From Acidobacteriota bacterium (GTDB lineage: Bacteria; Acidobacteriota; Terriglobia; Acidiferrales; UBA7541): a DNA stretch of 64,000 nucleotides. The translations under genes were made by a program, and so were the position numbers. Where the stretch lies: positions 62,001 to 126,000 of the forward strand of contig JABCZK010000008.1 of assembly GCA_013289695.1 (NCBI GenBank). Direction: 5' to 3'. Shown here piece by piece: positions 17,899-27,045 of the stretch; the first letter of the stretch is position 1, and every line of letters begins with the position of its first letter. The notes beneath the pieces were generated by a model, which saw nothing but the letters and a program-made list of their open reading frames with translations, ran no database searches and had not been told where the DNA came from.

Positions 17899-19344
17899 CT
17901 ATCCCAAGTTCAAGACGAGAATGCGCGGCTCGGTCATCTCCTCGATGGCGTAGCGCAAGCCTTCGCGGCCAATTCCGGAATCCTTCACGCCGCCGTAGGG
18001 CATGTGGTCAATCCGAAAAGCGGATATATCTCCCGCGATCACGCCTCCGACTTCCAGATTTTCAAACGCCGAAAACAGCAGCTTCGAATCGCGCGTAAAG
18101 ACTCCGGCCTGTAGTCCGAAGGGCGAATCGTTTACACGGCGGACGGCGTCGGCGAAATCGTCGTAGGGCTCAACAATCACTACCGGCGCAAAAACTTCCT
18201 GGCAGCTGACTTTCATGTCTGCGCGCACGTGCGTCAACACCGTGGGCTGCAATACCGCACCCTGGCGCGCGCCGCCCGCGTGCAGTTTCGCGCCTCCCGC
18301 AACAGCTTCATCAATCCAGGAAGCCGCGCGGCGTGCCGCGTCTTCGCTGATCATGGGCCCCACGTCGGTGGCTTCATCCAAGGGATCGCCCACGCGCAAT
18401 TTCTTGACGCCGGCGAGCAACCGCGCCAGGAATTGCTCCTGCACGCTGCGCTGCACGTAAATCCGCTGCACCGATATGCAGCTCTGCCCGGCATAGGAAA
18501 AACCGCCAACGACGCAACGATCCGCCGCGACGTCCACGTCCGCGTCGGCGTGGACGATCACTCCGGCATTGCCACCCAATTCCAGCGTCACTTTTTTCTT
18601 CCCGGACTTCCCTTTCAGCGCCCAACCTACCGGCACGCTTCCCGTAAAGGTGAGCATTTTCAGGCGGTCGTCGCCGACCAATTTCTCCGCTGCTTGATTT
18701 GCGAGCGGCAGCACGTTCAGAGCGCCGGCCGGCAGCCCGGCTTGCTCGACAACTTCGGCGAGCAGTAGCGACGTGAGCGGGGTTTGCGGCGCAGGTTTCA
18801 GCAAGGTGGTGCAACCGGCGGCAATTGCCGGGGCCACTTTGTGCACTACCAGATTCAGCGGAAAATTAAACGGCGTGATGGCCAGAATCGGGCCCAGTGC
18901 GAAACGGCGAACGATTCCGGCGCGACCTGCGGTGGAAGCCTGCCAATCCAGAGGCAGCCACTCGCCACCGATGCGCGTAGCCTCCTCGGCCGCGACTGCA
19001 AAAGTGAAGACCGCGCGGTCAACTTCGGCGCGCGCCGTGCGGATAGGTTTCCCTGCTTCGAGCGCGACGAGCAGCGCAAATTCTTCGCGCCGTTTGCTGA
19101 TTCCGCCGGAAATGGCACCGAGAATGGCTTGCCGCTCGTATCCTGCCATTTTGCGCGTGAGTTGAAATGCGCGTTGTGCGGCGCGCACGGCTTCTTCGGC
19201 ATGTGCGGCAGTGGCACGATACGATGCGCCGACTACGGCGCGGTCGTAAGGGGCTAAAACTTCAAAGCGCTCGCCTTCTCTGATCCATTTTCCGTCGAGA
19301 TAGAATCCCCAGGTCTTCGCTGGAGATTTTGTTGCGGTTCCCAT
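17899..19344 (-). CDS. NAD(P)-dependent aldehyde dehydrogenase (candidate succinate-semialdehyde dehydrogenase)
   Basis: This 481-residue aldehyde dehydrogenase has the cofactor motif FTGSVPVG (about 233-240), the general base Glu255 in TLELGGN and catalytic Cys289 in GQSCISVQR. It lacks a signal peptide. Sequence style (ITPFNFPLNLVVHKVAPA) places it with the succinate-semialdehyde/glyceraldehyde/lactaldehyde-type enzymes. It lies downstream of GABA aminotransferase on the same strand, though 330 bp away. The product of that enzyme is succinate semialdehyde, so oxidation to succinate is a sensible guess. An alternative is the oxidation of an aminoadipate semialdehyde from lysine. Family is certain, substrate is inferred. 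Confidence 0.9.
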   Translation of the reverse strand: MGTATKSPAKTWGFYLDGKWIREGERFEVLAPYDRAVVGASYRATAAHAEEAVRAAQRAFQLTRKMAGYERQAILGAISGGISKRREEFALLVALEAGKPIRTARAEVDRAVFTFAVAAEEATRIGGEWLPLDWQASTAGRAGIVRRFALGPILAITPFNFPLNLVVHKVAPAIAAGCTTLLKPAPQTPLTSLLLAEVVEQAGLPAGALNVLPLANQAAEKLVGDDRLKMLTFTGSVPVGWALKGKSGKKKVTLELGGNAGVIVHADADVDVAADRCVVGGFSYAGQSCISVQRIYVQRSVQEQFLARLLAGVKKLRVGDPLDEATDVGPMISEDAARRAASWIDEAVAGGAKLHAGGARQGAVLQPTVLTHVRADMKVSCQEVFAPVVIVEPYDDFADAVRRVNDSPFGLQAGVFTRDSKLLFSAFENLEVGGVIAGDISAFRIDHMPYGGVKDSGIGREGLRYAIEEMTEPRILVLNLG

Positions 19345-19674
19345 GGATGGTCCTCTGACTTTAGCTGCTGCGAACTGAGGAGTCGGTGTGACGACTGCAA
19401 AACACGTACTTCAGCGGCTAAGCAATTTGCAAAACAAAACGCGCGAGGCCTTTGCAGCGGCGGTCTTCAAACCGCCATCGTTGCTAGCCGCGCCACCGAT
19501 GGCGCACTGCAGTGTTCCGCGACCAGTGCCAAACCGATGCAACCGCAACGGAGGCCCGGTTCGATGAACCCGAACCGGCCGCTACAAATGCAACGGCACG
19601 GGCAGAGGCGCCCATCCCGCGTTTGCGCGATGGCCGCTACAAAGTCAAAACGTGAGCTCGCGCAAGCCGCGAAT
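19345..19674. repeat. Non-coding intergenic region with GC-rich palindromes and a 12-bp direct repeat
   Basis: No gene is visible in these 330 bases. The inverted repeat GGCGGT-cttcaa-ACCGCC lies at 19459-19476, and GGCCGCTACAAA is repeated at 19577-19588 and 19632-19643. The pattern resembles interspersed palindromic repeats at 26847-26920 and 54838-54866. This spacer may separate the last aldehyde dehydrogenase from the gabT transcription unit. Confidence 0.5.
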
Positions 19675-21039
19675 TTATGCGTGGCGCGGAGCGGTTTCCA
19701 CTTGCGTTTCGGCGACTATGGCCAGCGCGGATTCCAGAACGTTTAGGCCCTCGTCGAATTGCTCGGTGGTGACAACGAGCGGCACCAGAACGCGCAGCAC
19801 ATTGCCGTAACTTCCGGCGGAGAGCAGGATCAGGCCGCGTTCGCGGCAGTGGCGCAGCACCTGTTCGGTCTCTTCCTTCGCAGGCTCGCGCTGGTCCGCG
19901 GAGCGCACCAGTTCCAGTGCGCGCATAGCGCCCAGGCCGCGCACCTCGCCGATCAGCGGCCAGCGCTTCTGCCATTCCCTGGCACGCGATTCAAATCGAG
20001 CGCCGAGTTGTTCGGCACGAGCGGAAAGATTCTCGCGCTCCAGAGTTTCGATGGCAGCCAAAGCCGCAGCGCACGCCAGCGGATTGCCGCCGTATGTGCC
20101 GCCGAGGCCTCCTACTCCCGGAGCATCCATAATTTCCGCGCGACCGGTGACTGCTGCAAGCGGCATGCCCGCGGCAATGGATTTCGCGCTTACCAGAATA
20201 TCGGGAGTGATGCCGTAGCGTTCGGAGGCAAACATCGCGCCGGTGCGGCCAAATCCGGTTTGCACTTCGTCGGCGATGAAGAGAATTTCGTGGCGCTTGC
20301 AGATTTCCTGGAGCACGGTGAAGAATTCAGCGGGAGGCGCGACGAAGCCGCCCTCGCCGAGGACCGGCTCGACGACCACTGCCGCGACAGCTTCGGAGGC
20401 CACCATGCGTTTGAAAGTGTCTTCGAGATGGTGTGCGCAAAAAACATCGCAGCTCGGATATTTCAAGGAATACGAGCAGCGGTAGCAATAGGCGTAGGGA
20501 ATGCGGTAAATATCGGCGGCAAAAGGCTCAAAGCCCGCTTTATAGGGATGCGTCTTACTGGTGAGCGACATGGTCAGCATGGTGCGGCCGTGAAATGCGT
20601 CCTCGAAACAAATGATCGCCGGACGGTGCGTGTAAGCCCGCGCGATCTTGACCGCGTTTTCGATGGCCTCGGCGCCGCTATTCAGCAGAATTGTTTTCTT
20701 CGCGAAATTGCCGGGCACCAGCGAATTCAGCTTTTCCGCCAGCGCGATATATTTTTCGTACGGCGCGACGCTGAAACACGTGTGGATAAAAGCGTCGAGC
20801 TGCTCGCGAATCGCGGCAACGACACGCGGCGCGCGGTGGCCGGCATTCTGCACGCCGATGCCTCCGGCGAAATCGAGGAAACGATTGCCGTCCACGTCTT
20901 CCAGGATCGCGCCTTCGGCGCGCGCCGCAAAAATCGGCGTAGCGTGGCCGACGCCGCGCGGGACTGCAGCCTGACGGCGGCGCATCAGTTCTTGAGACCT
21001 GGGGCCCGGTATCGCAGTTCGCAGTTGGATCGTGGGCAT
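19675..21039 (-). CDS. gabT: 4-aminobutyrate (GABA) aminotransferase
   Basis: This 454-residue class III PLP aminotransferase closely follows GabT. It has GPRSQELMRRRQAAVPRG at the N-terminus, the LNSGAEAIENAVKIAR phosphate-binding region, ADEVQTGFGRTG and the PLP lysine Lys286 in SAKSIAAGMP. It transfers the amino group of GABA (or 5-aminovalerate) to 2-oxoglutarate, giving succinate semialdehyde. A cysteine cluster (185, 188, 197, 201; C-x2-C-x8-C-x3-C) lies in the middle and may bind metal. The gene begins one base after the stop of the preceding aldehyde dehydrogenase, so those two are coupled. This spacing links aminobutyraldehyde oxidation to GABA use. Confidence 0.92.
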   Translation of the reverse strand: MPTIQLRTAIPGPRSQELMRRRQAAVPRGVGHATPIFAARAEGAILEDVDGNRFLDFAGGIGVQNAGHRAPRVVAAIREQLDAFIHTCFSVAPYEKYIALAEKLNSLVPGNFAKKTILLNSGAEAIENAVKIARAYTHRPAIICFEDAFHGRTMLTMSLTSKTHPYKAGFEPFAADIYRIPYAYCYRCSYSLKYPSCDVFCAHHLEDTFKRMVASEAVAAVVVEPVLGEGGFVAPPAEFFTVLQEICKRHEILFIADEVQTGFGRTGAMFASERYGITPDILVSAKSIAAGMPLAAVTGRAEIMDAPGVGGLGGTYGGNPLACAAALAAIETLERENLSARAEQLGARFESRAREWQKRWPLIGEVRGLGAMRALELVRSADQREPAKEETEQVLRHCRERGLILLSAGSYGNVLRVLVPLVVTTEQFDEGLNVLESALAIVAETQVETAPRHA

Positions 21040-21040
21040 G

Positions 21041-22552
21041 TTAGTACCATCCGATGGGCTGTTCGTTCAAATTGATGTGCACTTGCTTGGTCTCGAGATA
21101 TTCTTCGATGCCCCAGGGTCCCAGCTCGCGACCGAAACCGGATTGCTTGTATCCCCCCCAGGGAGCTTCGACGTAGGTGGGTTGCATGTGATTCACCCAC
21201 ACAATCCCGGCGCGCAAAGCTTTCACCACGCGAAACGCCTTGAAGATATCGCGCGACCACACGGCGGCAGCCAGGCCGTACGGCGTATCGTTCGCAATCT
21301 TGATGGCGTCGGCTTCGTTCGTGAACGGAATCACCGTTGCCACCGGGCCGAAGATTTCCTCGCGCGCGATGCGTGCGGAATTATCCACGTCGTAGAAAAT
21401 CGTCGGCTCCACGTAGTAGCCGTGCTTCATGGATGACGGGCGCCCGCCTCCGGCTGCGAGCTTCGCTTCCTTCTTGCCGATTTCCTGGTAGGCGCTGACG
21501 CGATCGAATTGTTCCTTGCTGACCAGCGGTCCCATCTTTGTTTCGCGCTCGAGCGGCGGGCCCAGGCGAATCTTTTTGGCCTTGGCGCTCATCGCATCCA
21601 CGAATTTAGAATAGATGGGCTTTTCCACCAGGATGCGGCTTCCCGCCGAGCACACTTCGCCCTGATTGATAAAGACGCCGAACAGCGCGCCGTCAATCGC
21701 GGCCTCGAAATCGGCGTCTGCGAAAAATATGTTCGGCGATTTTCCGCCGAGTTCAAGTGTCACGCGCTTCAGGGTGTCTGCCGCCATTTTCACGATCGCT
21801 TTGCCGACCGCGCCGCTGCCCGTGAAGGCAACTTTGTTGACGTCCGGATGTTTGACCAGCGGCGCGCCTGCGCCTTCGCCGAAGCCAGTAATGATGTTCG
21901 CGACTCCTGGCGGCAAACCCGCCTCGGTGAGATACCCTGCGAATTCGAGCGCCGTGAGCGGAGTTTGTTCGGCAGGTTTCAAAATGCAGGTGCAACCTGC
22001 GGCGATCGCTGGAGCCAGTTTCCACGCTGCCATCAGCAGAGGATAATTCCAGGGAATGATTTGCGCGGCGATGCCAATCGGTTCGCGCAAGGAAAGGCTC
22101 AGCGCGTTGTCCGGCACGGGATTTACGTGGCCCAAAACTTTGGTGGCCATGCCGCCGTAATATTCAAAACAGGTGGCGGCGTCGGCGATGTCATACTCGG
22201 CTTCCACGATCGGCTTGCCGGAGTTGCGGCACTCGAGATCGGCCAGGTGCGCGGCTTCCTTGCGGATCCGCTCGGCCAGGCGAAACAGAATGCGCCCGCG
22301 GTCCTGCGCCGTGGTTTGGGGCCAAGCGCCGGAATTAAACGCCGCCTTCGCGGCAGCCACGGCGCGGTTCACATCGTTTTCATCCGCTTCGGGAACTTCC
22401 GCGATAACCTCTTCGGTGGATGGATTGATCACCGGGAAGACTTTGCCGCTTCGCGCTTCGACGAATTCACCATTGATGTACATCTTGTACTTGCGCGCGG
22501 CCGCTTTTGATTTCGCGCTCTTCGCTGCGATCGCCTTCGCCTTGCTTGCCAC
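21041..22552 (-). CDS. Aldehyde dehydrogenase (candidate 4-aminobutyraldehyde dehydrogenase)
   Basis: This 503-residue enzyme belongs to the betaine-aldehyde/aminobutyraldehyde/indoleacetaldehyde-type dehydrogenases. It has IIPWNYPLLMAAWKLAPA, FTGSGAVG, Glu267 in LELGGKSPNIFF, catalytic Cys301 in NQGEVCSAGSR, and the C-terminal PWGGYKQSGFGRELG motif typical of that clade. The GTG start at 22552 is preceded by AGGGAGG; an upstream in-frame region overlaps the permease gene and is non-protein-like. About 20 Lys/Ala-rich residues precede the conserved fold. With gabT one base downstream, oxidation of 4-aminobutyraldehyde to GABA is the best guess. Confidence 0.9.
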   Translation of the reverse strand: MASKAKAIAAKSAKSKAAARKYKMYINGEFVEARSGKVFPVINPSTEEVIAEVPEADENDVNRAVAAAKAAFNSGAWPQTTAQDRGRILFRLAERIRKEAAHLADLECRNSGKPIVEAEYDIADAATCFEYYGGMATKVLGHVNPVPDNALSLSLREPIGIAAQIIPWNYPLLMAAWKLAPAIAAGCTCILKPAEQTPLTALEFAGYLTEAGLPPGVANIITGFGEGAGAPLVKHPDVNKVAFTGSGAVGKAIVKMAADTLKRVTLELGGKSPNIFFADADFEAAIDGALFGVFINQGEVCSAGSRILVEKPIYSKFVDAMSAKAKKIRLGPPLERETKMGPLVSKEQFDRVSAYQEIGKKEAKLAAGGGRPSSMKHGYYVEPTIFYDVDNSARIAREEIFGPVATVIPFTNEADAIKIANDTPYGLAAAVWSRDIFKAFRVVKALRAGIVWVNHMQPTYVEAPWGGYKQSGFGRELGPWGIEEYLETKQVHINLNEQPIGWY

Positions 22553-22580
22553 GGAGCCTCCCTGCTGATAGCCGTTTAAA

Positions 22581-24011
22581 TTAGATGCTGGACGCCGCCG
22601 CTTGCGCCAGTTTGCGGCGGCCGTACACGTAAAAGAAAAATACGGCGAGGCCAATGAAGAACGCCGTGCCGCCGAACATCCACGTCTCATACGACAGCAG
22701 CGAGCGAATCTGCTGCGCCGGAAAAAACGCCAGCACGATGCCGAGCGTGGTCGTTACGAGGCCGCTGCCACCGGCCAGGAACAGCGTCGTCCTGCTATAC
22801 AGGCCCTTCCCCGAATCCGGATTCGCGGCAATTTTCAGCAACGCCCCGAACATATAAAGGAACGGGATAAGCTGCAACACCACCGCCAGCGACAACAATC
22901 GCTGAAAAGTTTCCTGCACGCCCGAACCGAACGAATTCACCAGCACCAGAATACTCGAGACGATACCTTGCACGATCAGCGCCGCATACGGTGTGGCAAA
23001 ACGCGGGTGCGTCTTTCCCAGCCAGCTGGGCATGTAAGAATCCAGGCCCGCGACAAACGGAATGCGTGCCGAACCCGCCAGCCACGCGGAGCCGATCCCT
23101 GCGATCGAAATGCTCAGCATCAGCGCGAATGGGGCGACGATCCAATCGGCGCCGACGCGGCTGGCCATGTGACTGACGGCCTGCACGATTCCCTGCAGCA
23201 CGTTGATGTCGCTTTTGCTGACGGCGATCAGCAATGTCAGCGTCGTCGCGATGTACATCACGCCAGAAAGTATTCCGCCCAACGCCACCGCGCCGGGCAA
23301 AGTTTTCCGCGGGTCTTTGATTTCGTCGCCCATCACCGACGCGAGTTCCAGTCCCACGAGCCCAAAACAAATCACGCCAAAAGAATTCAGCACAAATCGC
23401 GGATTCGCCGGAATCCGAAAATCCGCGGCCGTCACCGTTGTCCCAAAACGCGAAAACATGATCAACCCCAGCCCAATCAGCACTGCAGCCGCCACTCCCG
23501 TTCCGATTCCGCCTAGATTGTTGATCCATTTTCCGACGCCGAGTCCCACGATGTTCAGAATCACCAGCAGCGCCATGAGCAGCAGCGACGCGACCACCGT
23601 GAAAGCTCGATTATCCGCCAGCCCCTGATGACCGGGCCCCAGCACAAACACCGAGACGCCCACGAAATAAAGCATCACCGTCGGCACGTACATCATGTTG
23701 TTGGTCCAGTAGCACCAGCCGGAGAGGAAACCGTGGAAGTCGCCGAAAACTTCCTTGGCCCACAAATAAACGCCACCCTCGCCGGGATAACGATGCGCCA
23801 GCTCGATCACAGCAATTCCCTGCGGCCAGAAAAACAGCACCAGCGAAACCAGCCAGAGCCAGACTGTGATCCCGCCATTGGCGGCGATGCTCGGCACCAC
23901 GTTCAGGTTGAATACCGCTACGACGAACAGCGCGACGAGGTCCCAACGGCCGAGCGAACGCTTCAGATGGACCGTTTCAGTGGTCGCAGCAACCGGAACT
24001 GGGTCGGGCAA
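22581..24011 (-). CDS. APC-superfamily amino acid/amine permease
   Basis: This protein of about 476 residues has 12 predicted transmembrane helices and the APC pattern: LGRWDLVALFVVAVFNLNV, the first-helix segment, then RYPGEGGVYLWAKEVFGDFHGFLSGWCYW and ELASVMGDEIKDPRKTLPGAV. It imports or exchanges amino acids or amines across the inner membrane. A TTG start at 24011 is favoured because AAGGAG precedes it; the in-frame leader upstream reads unlike protein. It lies between a class III aminotransferase and the aldehyde dehydrogenase, so the substrate is likely GABA, a polyamine or lysine. The C-terminus is basic (YGRRKLAQ). Confidence 0.88.
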   Translation of the reverse strand: MPDPVPVAATTETVHLKRSLGRWDLVALFVVAVFNLNVVPSIAANGGITVWLWLVSLVLFFWPQGIAVIELAHRYPGEGGVYLWAKEVFGDFHGFLSGWCYWTNNMMYVPTVMLYFVGVSVFVLGPGHQGLADNRAFTVVASLLLMALLVILNIVGLGVGKWINNLGGIGTGVAAAVLIGLGLIMFSRFGTTVTAADFRIPANPRFVLNSFGVICFGLVGLELASVMGDEIKDPRKTLPGAVALGGILSGVMYIATTLTLLIAVSKSDINVLQGIVQAVSHMASRVGADWIVAPFALMLSISIAGIGSAWLAGSARIPFVAGLDSYMPSWLGKTHPRFATPYAALIVQGIVSSILVLVNSFGSGVQETFQRLLSLAVVLQLIPFLYMFGALLKIAANPDSGKGLYSRTTLFLAGGSGLVTTTLGIVLAFFPAQQIRSLLSYETWMFGGTAFFIGLAVFFFYVYGRRKLAQAAASSI

Positions 24012-24101
24012 AGGACTCCTTGTCAAATGGGCACACCGCACGGAAAGCTCGTGGGTCCCTCGCGAGCAAGCGAGAAACCCGCAAGCCGCCGGCGGCAAAA
24101 C

Positions 24102-25478
24102 TCAGTGGCCGGCGGTGGCCGCGACGTGCGGCTCTTTTTGCGCCTTCGCCAGTGCGGGCGCAATTTCCGCGAACGTCGCGATGTGGCGGTCAATGTCCGC
24201 TTCGGTGTGCGCCACGGAAACGGTCCATTGCTCGTCCCACCAATAAGGCTGGGCCATCACGCCGCGATTGACCATAGCGAACCAGTAGTGCCGCCACAAT
24301 TCGCTGTCGGCATCGAGCCAGTCGCGATAGTTGCGGATGGGCTTATCGAAGAACATCAGCGCGCCGTTCGATCCCGCACCGATGACGTAAGCGTTCAGGC
24401 CGGTCTTGCTGATTTGCTTGTTGTAGCCATCGAGCAATTTTTTGTTGAGCTTGGTCACGTGGGTGTAGGCGTCCTTGGTCAACACTTCGCGGAACGTGGC
24501 AAGCCCGGCCGCCATCGCGACCGGATTGGTGTTGTACGTGCCGCCGTGAAAAACCTTGTGATCGGAGATCTGTCCCATCACCTGGCGCGTGGAAGCAAAT
24601 GCCGCGAGCGAAAAGCCGCCGCCGATGGATTTCGCCAGGCAGACGATGTCCGGCTTGACGCCGAAATATTCGCACGCACCGCCATATGCGAGCTTCGCGC
24701 CGGTTTTCACTTCGTCGAAAATCAGCAGCGCGCCGTTTTTCCTGGTGATTTCACGCAGCGCCTGGTGATAGCCCTCTTGCGGCATCAGGATGCCCACGTT
24801 CATCATGATCGGCTCGACGATCACTGCCGCGATTTCGCCGGGATACTTGGCGAAGAGGCGCTCGACGCCGGAAATGTCATTGAACTGCGCGATCAGCGTG
24901 TTCTGCACCGTCGCTTTCGGAATGCCGGAGCCGCCCGGAACGGCAGTGGGAAAATTCGGATCGCCGATTTCGCTGGCCTTGGGCTTCAGCGAGACAAGCA
25001 CGGAATCATGCAGGCCGTGATAGCCGCCTTCCATTTTAATGATGCGGTCGCGCCCCGTGGCAGCGCGCGCGAGGCGCACCGCGTGCATGGTGCATTCGGT
25101 GCCGCTATTGCTGAAGCGCACCATCTCCACAGGAAAGCGCTGGCAGATTTCCTCCGCCAGCTCCCATTCCAGATCGTGCGGCATACCGAACATGGTGCCG
25201 GTGCCGAGCTTCGCTTGCACGGCCTTCATCACCGCGGGATGGCAATGCCCCGCCATCAGCGCTCCGAAGCAAAGATTGAAATCCAGATATTCGTTGCCAT
25301 CGATGTCGCGAATGTGTCCGCCTTTTCCATCGCGAACAAAAATCGGATAGGGATCGTAGGCGCGATAATTGCTCGCAACGCCCAGCGGCAAGCGGCCTTC
25401 CGCTCTGGTGTGCGCCGCTTTCGAACGCGGCGTGCGCTTTTCGTAAGTGTTTATTTCCTGCTGCAGCCCTTCGTGCAT
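24102..25478 (-). CDS. Class III aminotransferase, glutamate-1-semialdehyde-aminomutase-like
   Basis: This 458-residue PLP enzyme has FSNSGTECTMHAVRLARA, GGYHGLHD, IFDEVKTGAKLAYGGACEYFG and the PLP lysine Lys283 in LAKSIGGGFSLAAF. Overall it resembles HemL, but a true hemL is present at 39875-41221, and the active-site segments differ (DEVKTGAKLA against DEVITGFRMA). It is thus a paralogue with another job, probably an amine or amino acid transaminase in the amine island. The ATG at 25478 follows TTGGAGGC. It lies between a lysine-6-dehydrogenase-like gene (61 bp upstream) and the permease. Confidence 0.87.
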   Translation of the reverse strand: MHEGLQQEINTYEKRTPRSKAAHTRAEGRLPLGVASNYRAYDPYPIFVRDGKGGHIRDIDGNEYLDFNLCFGALMAGHCHPAVMKAVQAKLGTGTMFGMPHDLEWELAEEICQRFPVEMVRFSNSGTECTMHAVRLARAATGRDRIIKMEGGYHGLHDSVLVSLKPKASEIGDPNFPTAVPGGSGIPKATVQNTLIAQFNDISGVERLFAKYPGEIAAVIVEPIMMNVGILMPQEGYHQALREITRKNGALLIFDEVKTGAKLAYGGACEYFGVKPDIVCLAKSIGGGFSLAAFASTRQVMGQISDHKVFHGGTYNTNPVAMAAGLATFREVLTKDAYTHVTKLNKKLLDGYNKQISKTGLNAYVIGAGSNGALMFFDKPIRNYRDWLDADSELWRHYWFAMVNRGVMAQPYWWDEQWTVSVAHTEADIDRHIATFAEIAPALAKAQKEPHVAATAGH

Positions 25479-25539
25479 AACTGCCTCCAAATGCTGGTAC
25501 TGTGGCCGACGCACGGCCCTGAGATTTGCCACTACTGAG

Positions 25540-26697
25540 CTAAGATTTTACGTTCCATCGGCGGAATGTGAATCCGCGCTTCTTTAGTTCGCCGAAAAAT
25601 GAATGGGGCGGCACTACATTTTCGGGCGCCTGCACGCCAATGCCGGGAATTTCGCCGCGCCCTTGCATCACCGCGGCGATCGCGGCGGGAAAACCGGTGT
25701 CGCGCGCCACGGCTGAAAATTGCGGCCGCGCAGTGTGGTCCGCAAACATTTCCATGGCCGCGCCCACGCGATGCTTGTCAGCTCGGCCGGTAACGACTAC
25801 GCGCAGTGCTTCGACGTCAAGCGGCGTCTGCGCCGGCGTTTTTTTCTGCAGCAGCGCGAGCAGCACAGCGCGCGGCGCAACCTGCGTGCCATTCACGGCG
25901 AGCGGTTCGCGCTCGGTGAATCCCACGTCCACCAGGCTACGCACCAGGCCCACCAGCTTCGGGTCGTAATTGATCTTAAAGAATACCTCGCGCACGCCTT
26001 TCTTGCGAAAGCTCTCAGCGAGCGTGCCCAGCTCGGAGTGGATGGAATGCCGCAGCACGATTTTGCCGATGGGCGCGGGAAAGGTTTCCGTTTCCGGCTC
26101 GGAGAGCATTTCTTTTTCGACGTAGCGCCCGCCCACGAAATGGATCGGCGGCATGGTCAGCTCGTCCAGGATCGTCGCGATCGAAAACGAGTAGGCGACC
26201 GGGCTGTCGTAGCGCTGCTCGTCCGCGCCCGCGTTGTACACTTTGATTGCGTCCACGCGATCCAGCGGGTCGGCCAGCGCGCGCGCCATCACATTCGTAA
26301 TGCCAGGAGCGCCGCCCATGCCGGGAATGGCCAGCTTGCCGATGCGGCGAAAATCGCGGCCCAGGGCGAATTGCTTGCGCGTCATGTGGTACAGGCCGCC
26401 CAGGTCCATGTAATTCACACGAGCCGCGAGCGCCGCGCGCATCACGTCCAGATTCCAATTGTATTGCGTGCAATTCACCACCACGTCGCAACCGTGCAGC
26501 AGCTTCGCCAGCTGCGGCGTGGCGCGCACGTCCGCGAACGCGGCGCGAGTGACTCCTCGTCCAAATTTCCGCGCGACTTCCTGCGCCCGCGCGCGATCGA
26601 AGTCGGCAACGACGATGCTCTTCACCTCGCGTGCGCCGCTCAGGTCGTAAACCACCGCGCGACCCATCAATCCCGCGCCTAGGACGACAATCTTCAT
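25540..26697 (-). CDS. Saccharopine-dehydrogenase-family protein resembling L-lysine 6-dehydrogenase
   Basis: At 385 residues the protein matches L-lysine 6-dehydrogenase of Geobacillus in length and layout as I remember it. The N-terminal Rossmann motif is VVLGAGLMGRAVVYDL, then GCDVVVNCTQYNWNLDVMRAAL, DLGG, and APGITNVMARAL. The C-terminal run ends GRGEIPG...PENVVPPHSFFGELKKRGF, close to that enzyme's end. The reaction is NAD-dependent oxidative deamination of lysine to an aminoadipate semialdehyde/piperideine. Carboxynorspermidine synthases and other saccharopine dehydrogenase relatives are alternatives. It heads the catabolic arm; the start is supported mainly by fit to the Rossmann fold. 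Confidence 0.8.
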   Translation of the reverse strand: MKIVVLGAGLMGRAVVYDLSGAREVKSIVVADFDRARAQEVARKFGRGVTRAAFADVRATPQLAKLLHGCDVVVNCTQYNWNLDVMRAALAARVNYMDLGGLYHMTRKQFALGRDFRRIGKLAIPGMGGAPGITNVMARALADPLDRVDAIKVYNAGADEQRYDSPVAYSFSIATILDELTMPPIHFVGGRYVEKEMLSEPETETFPAPIGKIVLRHSIHSELGTLAESFRKKGVREVFFKINYDPKLVGLVRSLVDVGFTEREPLAVNGTQVAPRAVLLALLQKKTPAQTPLDVEALRVVVTGRADKHRVGAAMEMFADHTARPQFSAVARDTGFPAAIAAVMQGRGEIPGIGVQAPENVVPPHSFFGELKKRGFTFRRWNVKS

Positions 26698-27045
26698 CTC
26701 AGCTCGATTCCCCTTGTAACAGTCCTTATGCATCGGGCCGCGCGCACGCTCGCTGGCCTATCGTACTTACTATACTCCGCGCGCTGCCCAGTCGCGCGTT
26801 GCGGGACCGGCCCCTACAAATCCAAACCCACAATCAACAGCAAAGAGCCGGCGAGACGCCGGCGCTACGAACTCAACAGCGAAGTCAAAGGCGGGCGGGT
26901 CTGAGACCCGCCCCTACGCCCCCCTGGTACGATAGCGCGAACGATTCCGACGTTGCGTCGTCACCCCGCCGCAATTCGTCTCTACGCAACAAAGCGAGGG
27001 GTCCGCCAGGACGGACTCCCTCGCTCATGTTGCCCACCCTGACGA
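26698..27045. repeat. Non-coding region with two tandem palindromic repeat units
   Basis: No gene is seen in these 348 bases. The first palindrome is GCCGGCG-aga-CGCCGGC (26847-26863). The second is GGGCGGGTCT-g-AGACCCGCCC (26893-26913). Both are followed by the sequence CTACG. Seventeen bases of the second unit, AGACCCGCCCCTACGCC (26904-26920), recur exactly at 54853-54869, so they belong to an interspersed family. They sit between the converging ends or starts of same-strand genes and might end transcription from the receptor gene. Confidence 0.6.

Noticed and set aside
19345-19674. CRISPR-like repeats
   Set aside because: Only two copies of a 12-bp repeat with unequal context occur; there is no regular spacing and no cas gene.
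24102-25478. Second hemL
   Set aside because: It resembles HemL, but active-site segments differ and a genuine hemL lies in the heme operon; the amine-island context points to a different transaminase.
23628-25538. Long plus-strand open frame of about 630 codons opposite the aminotransferase
   Set aside because: The other strand carries a full class III aminotransferase and the start of the permease; the frame on this side has no domain character.
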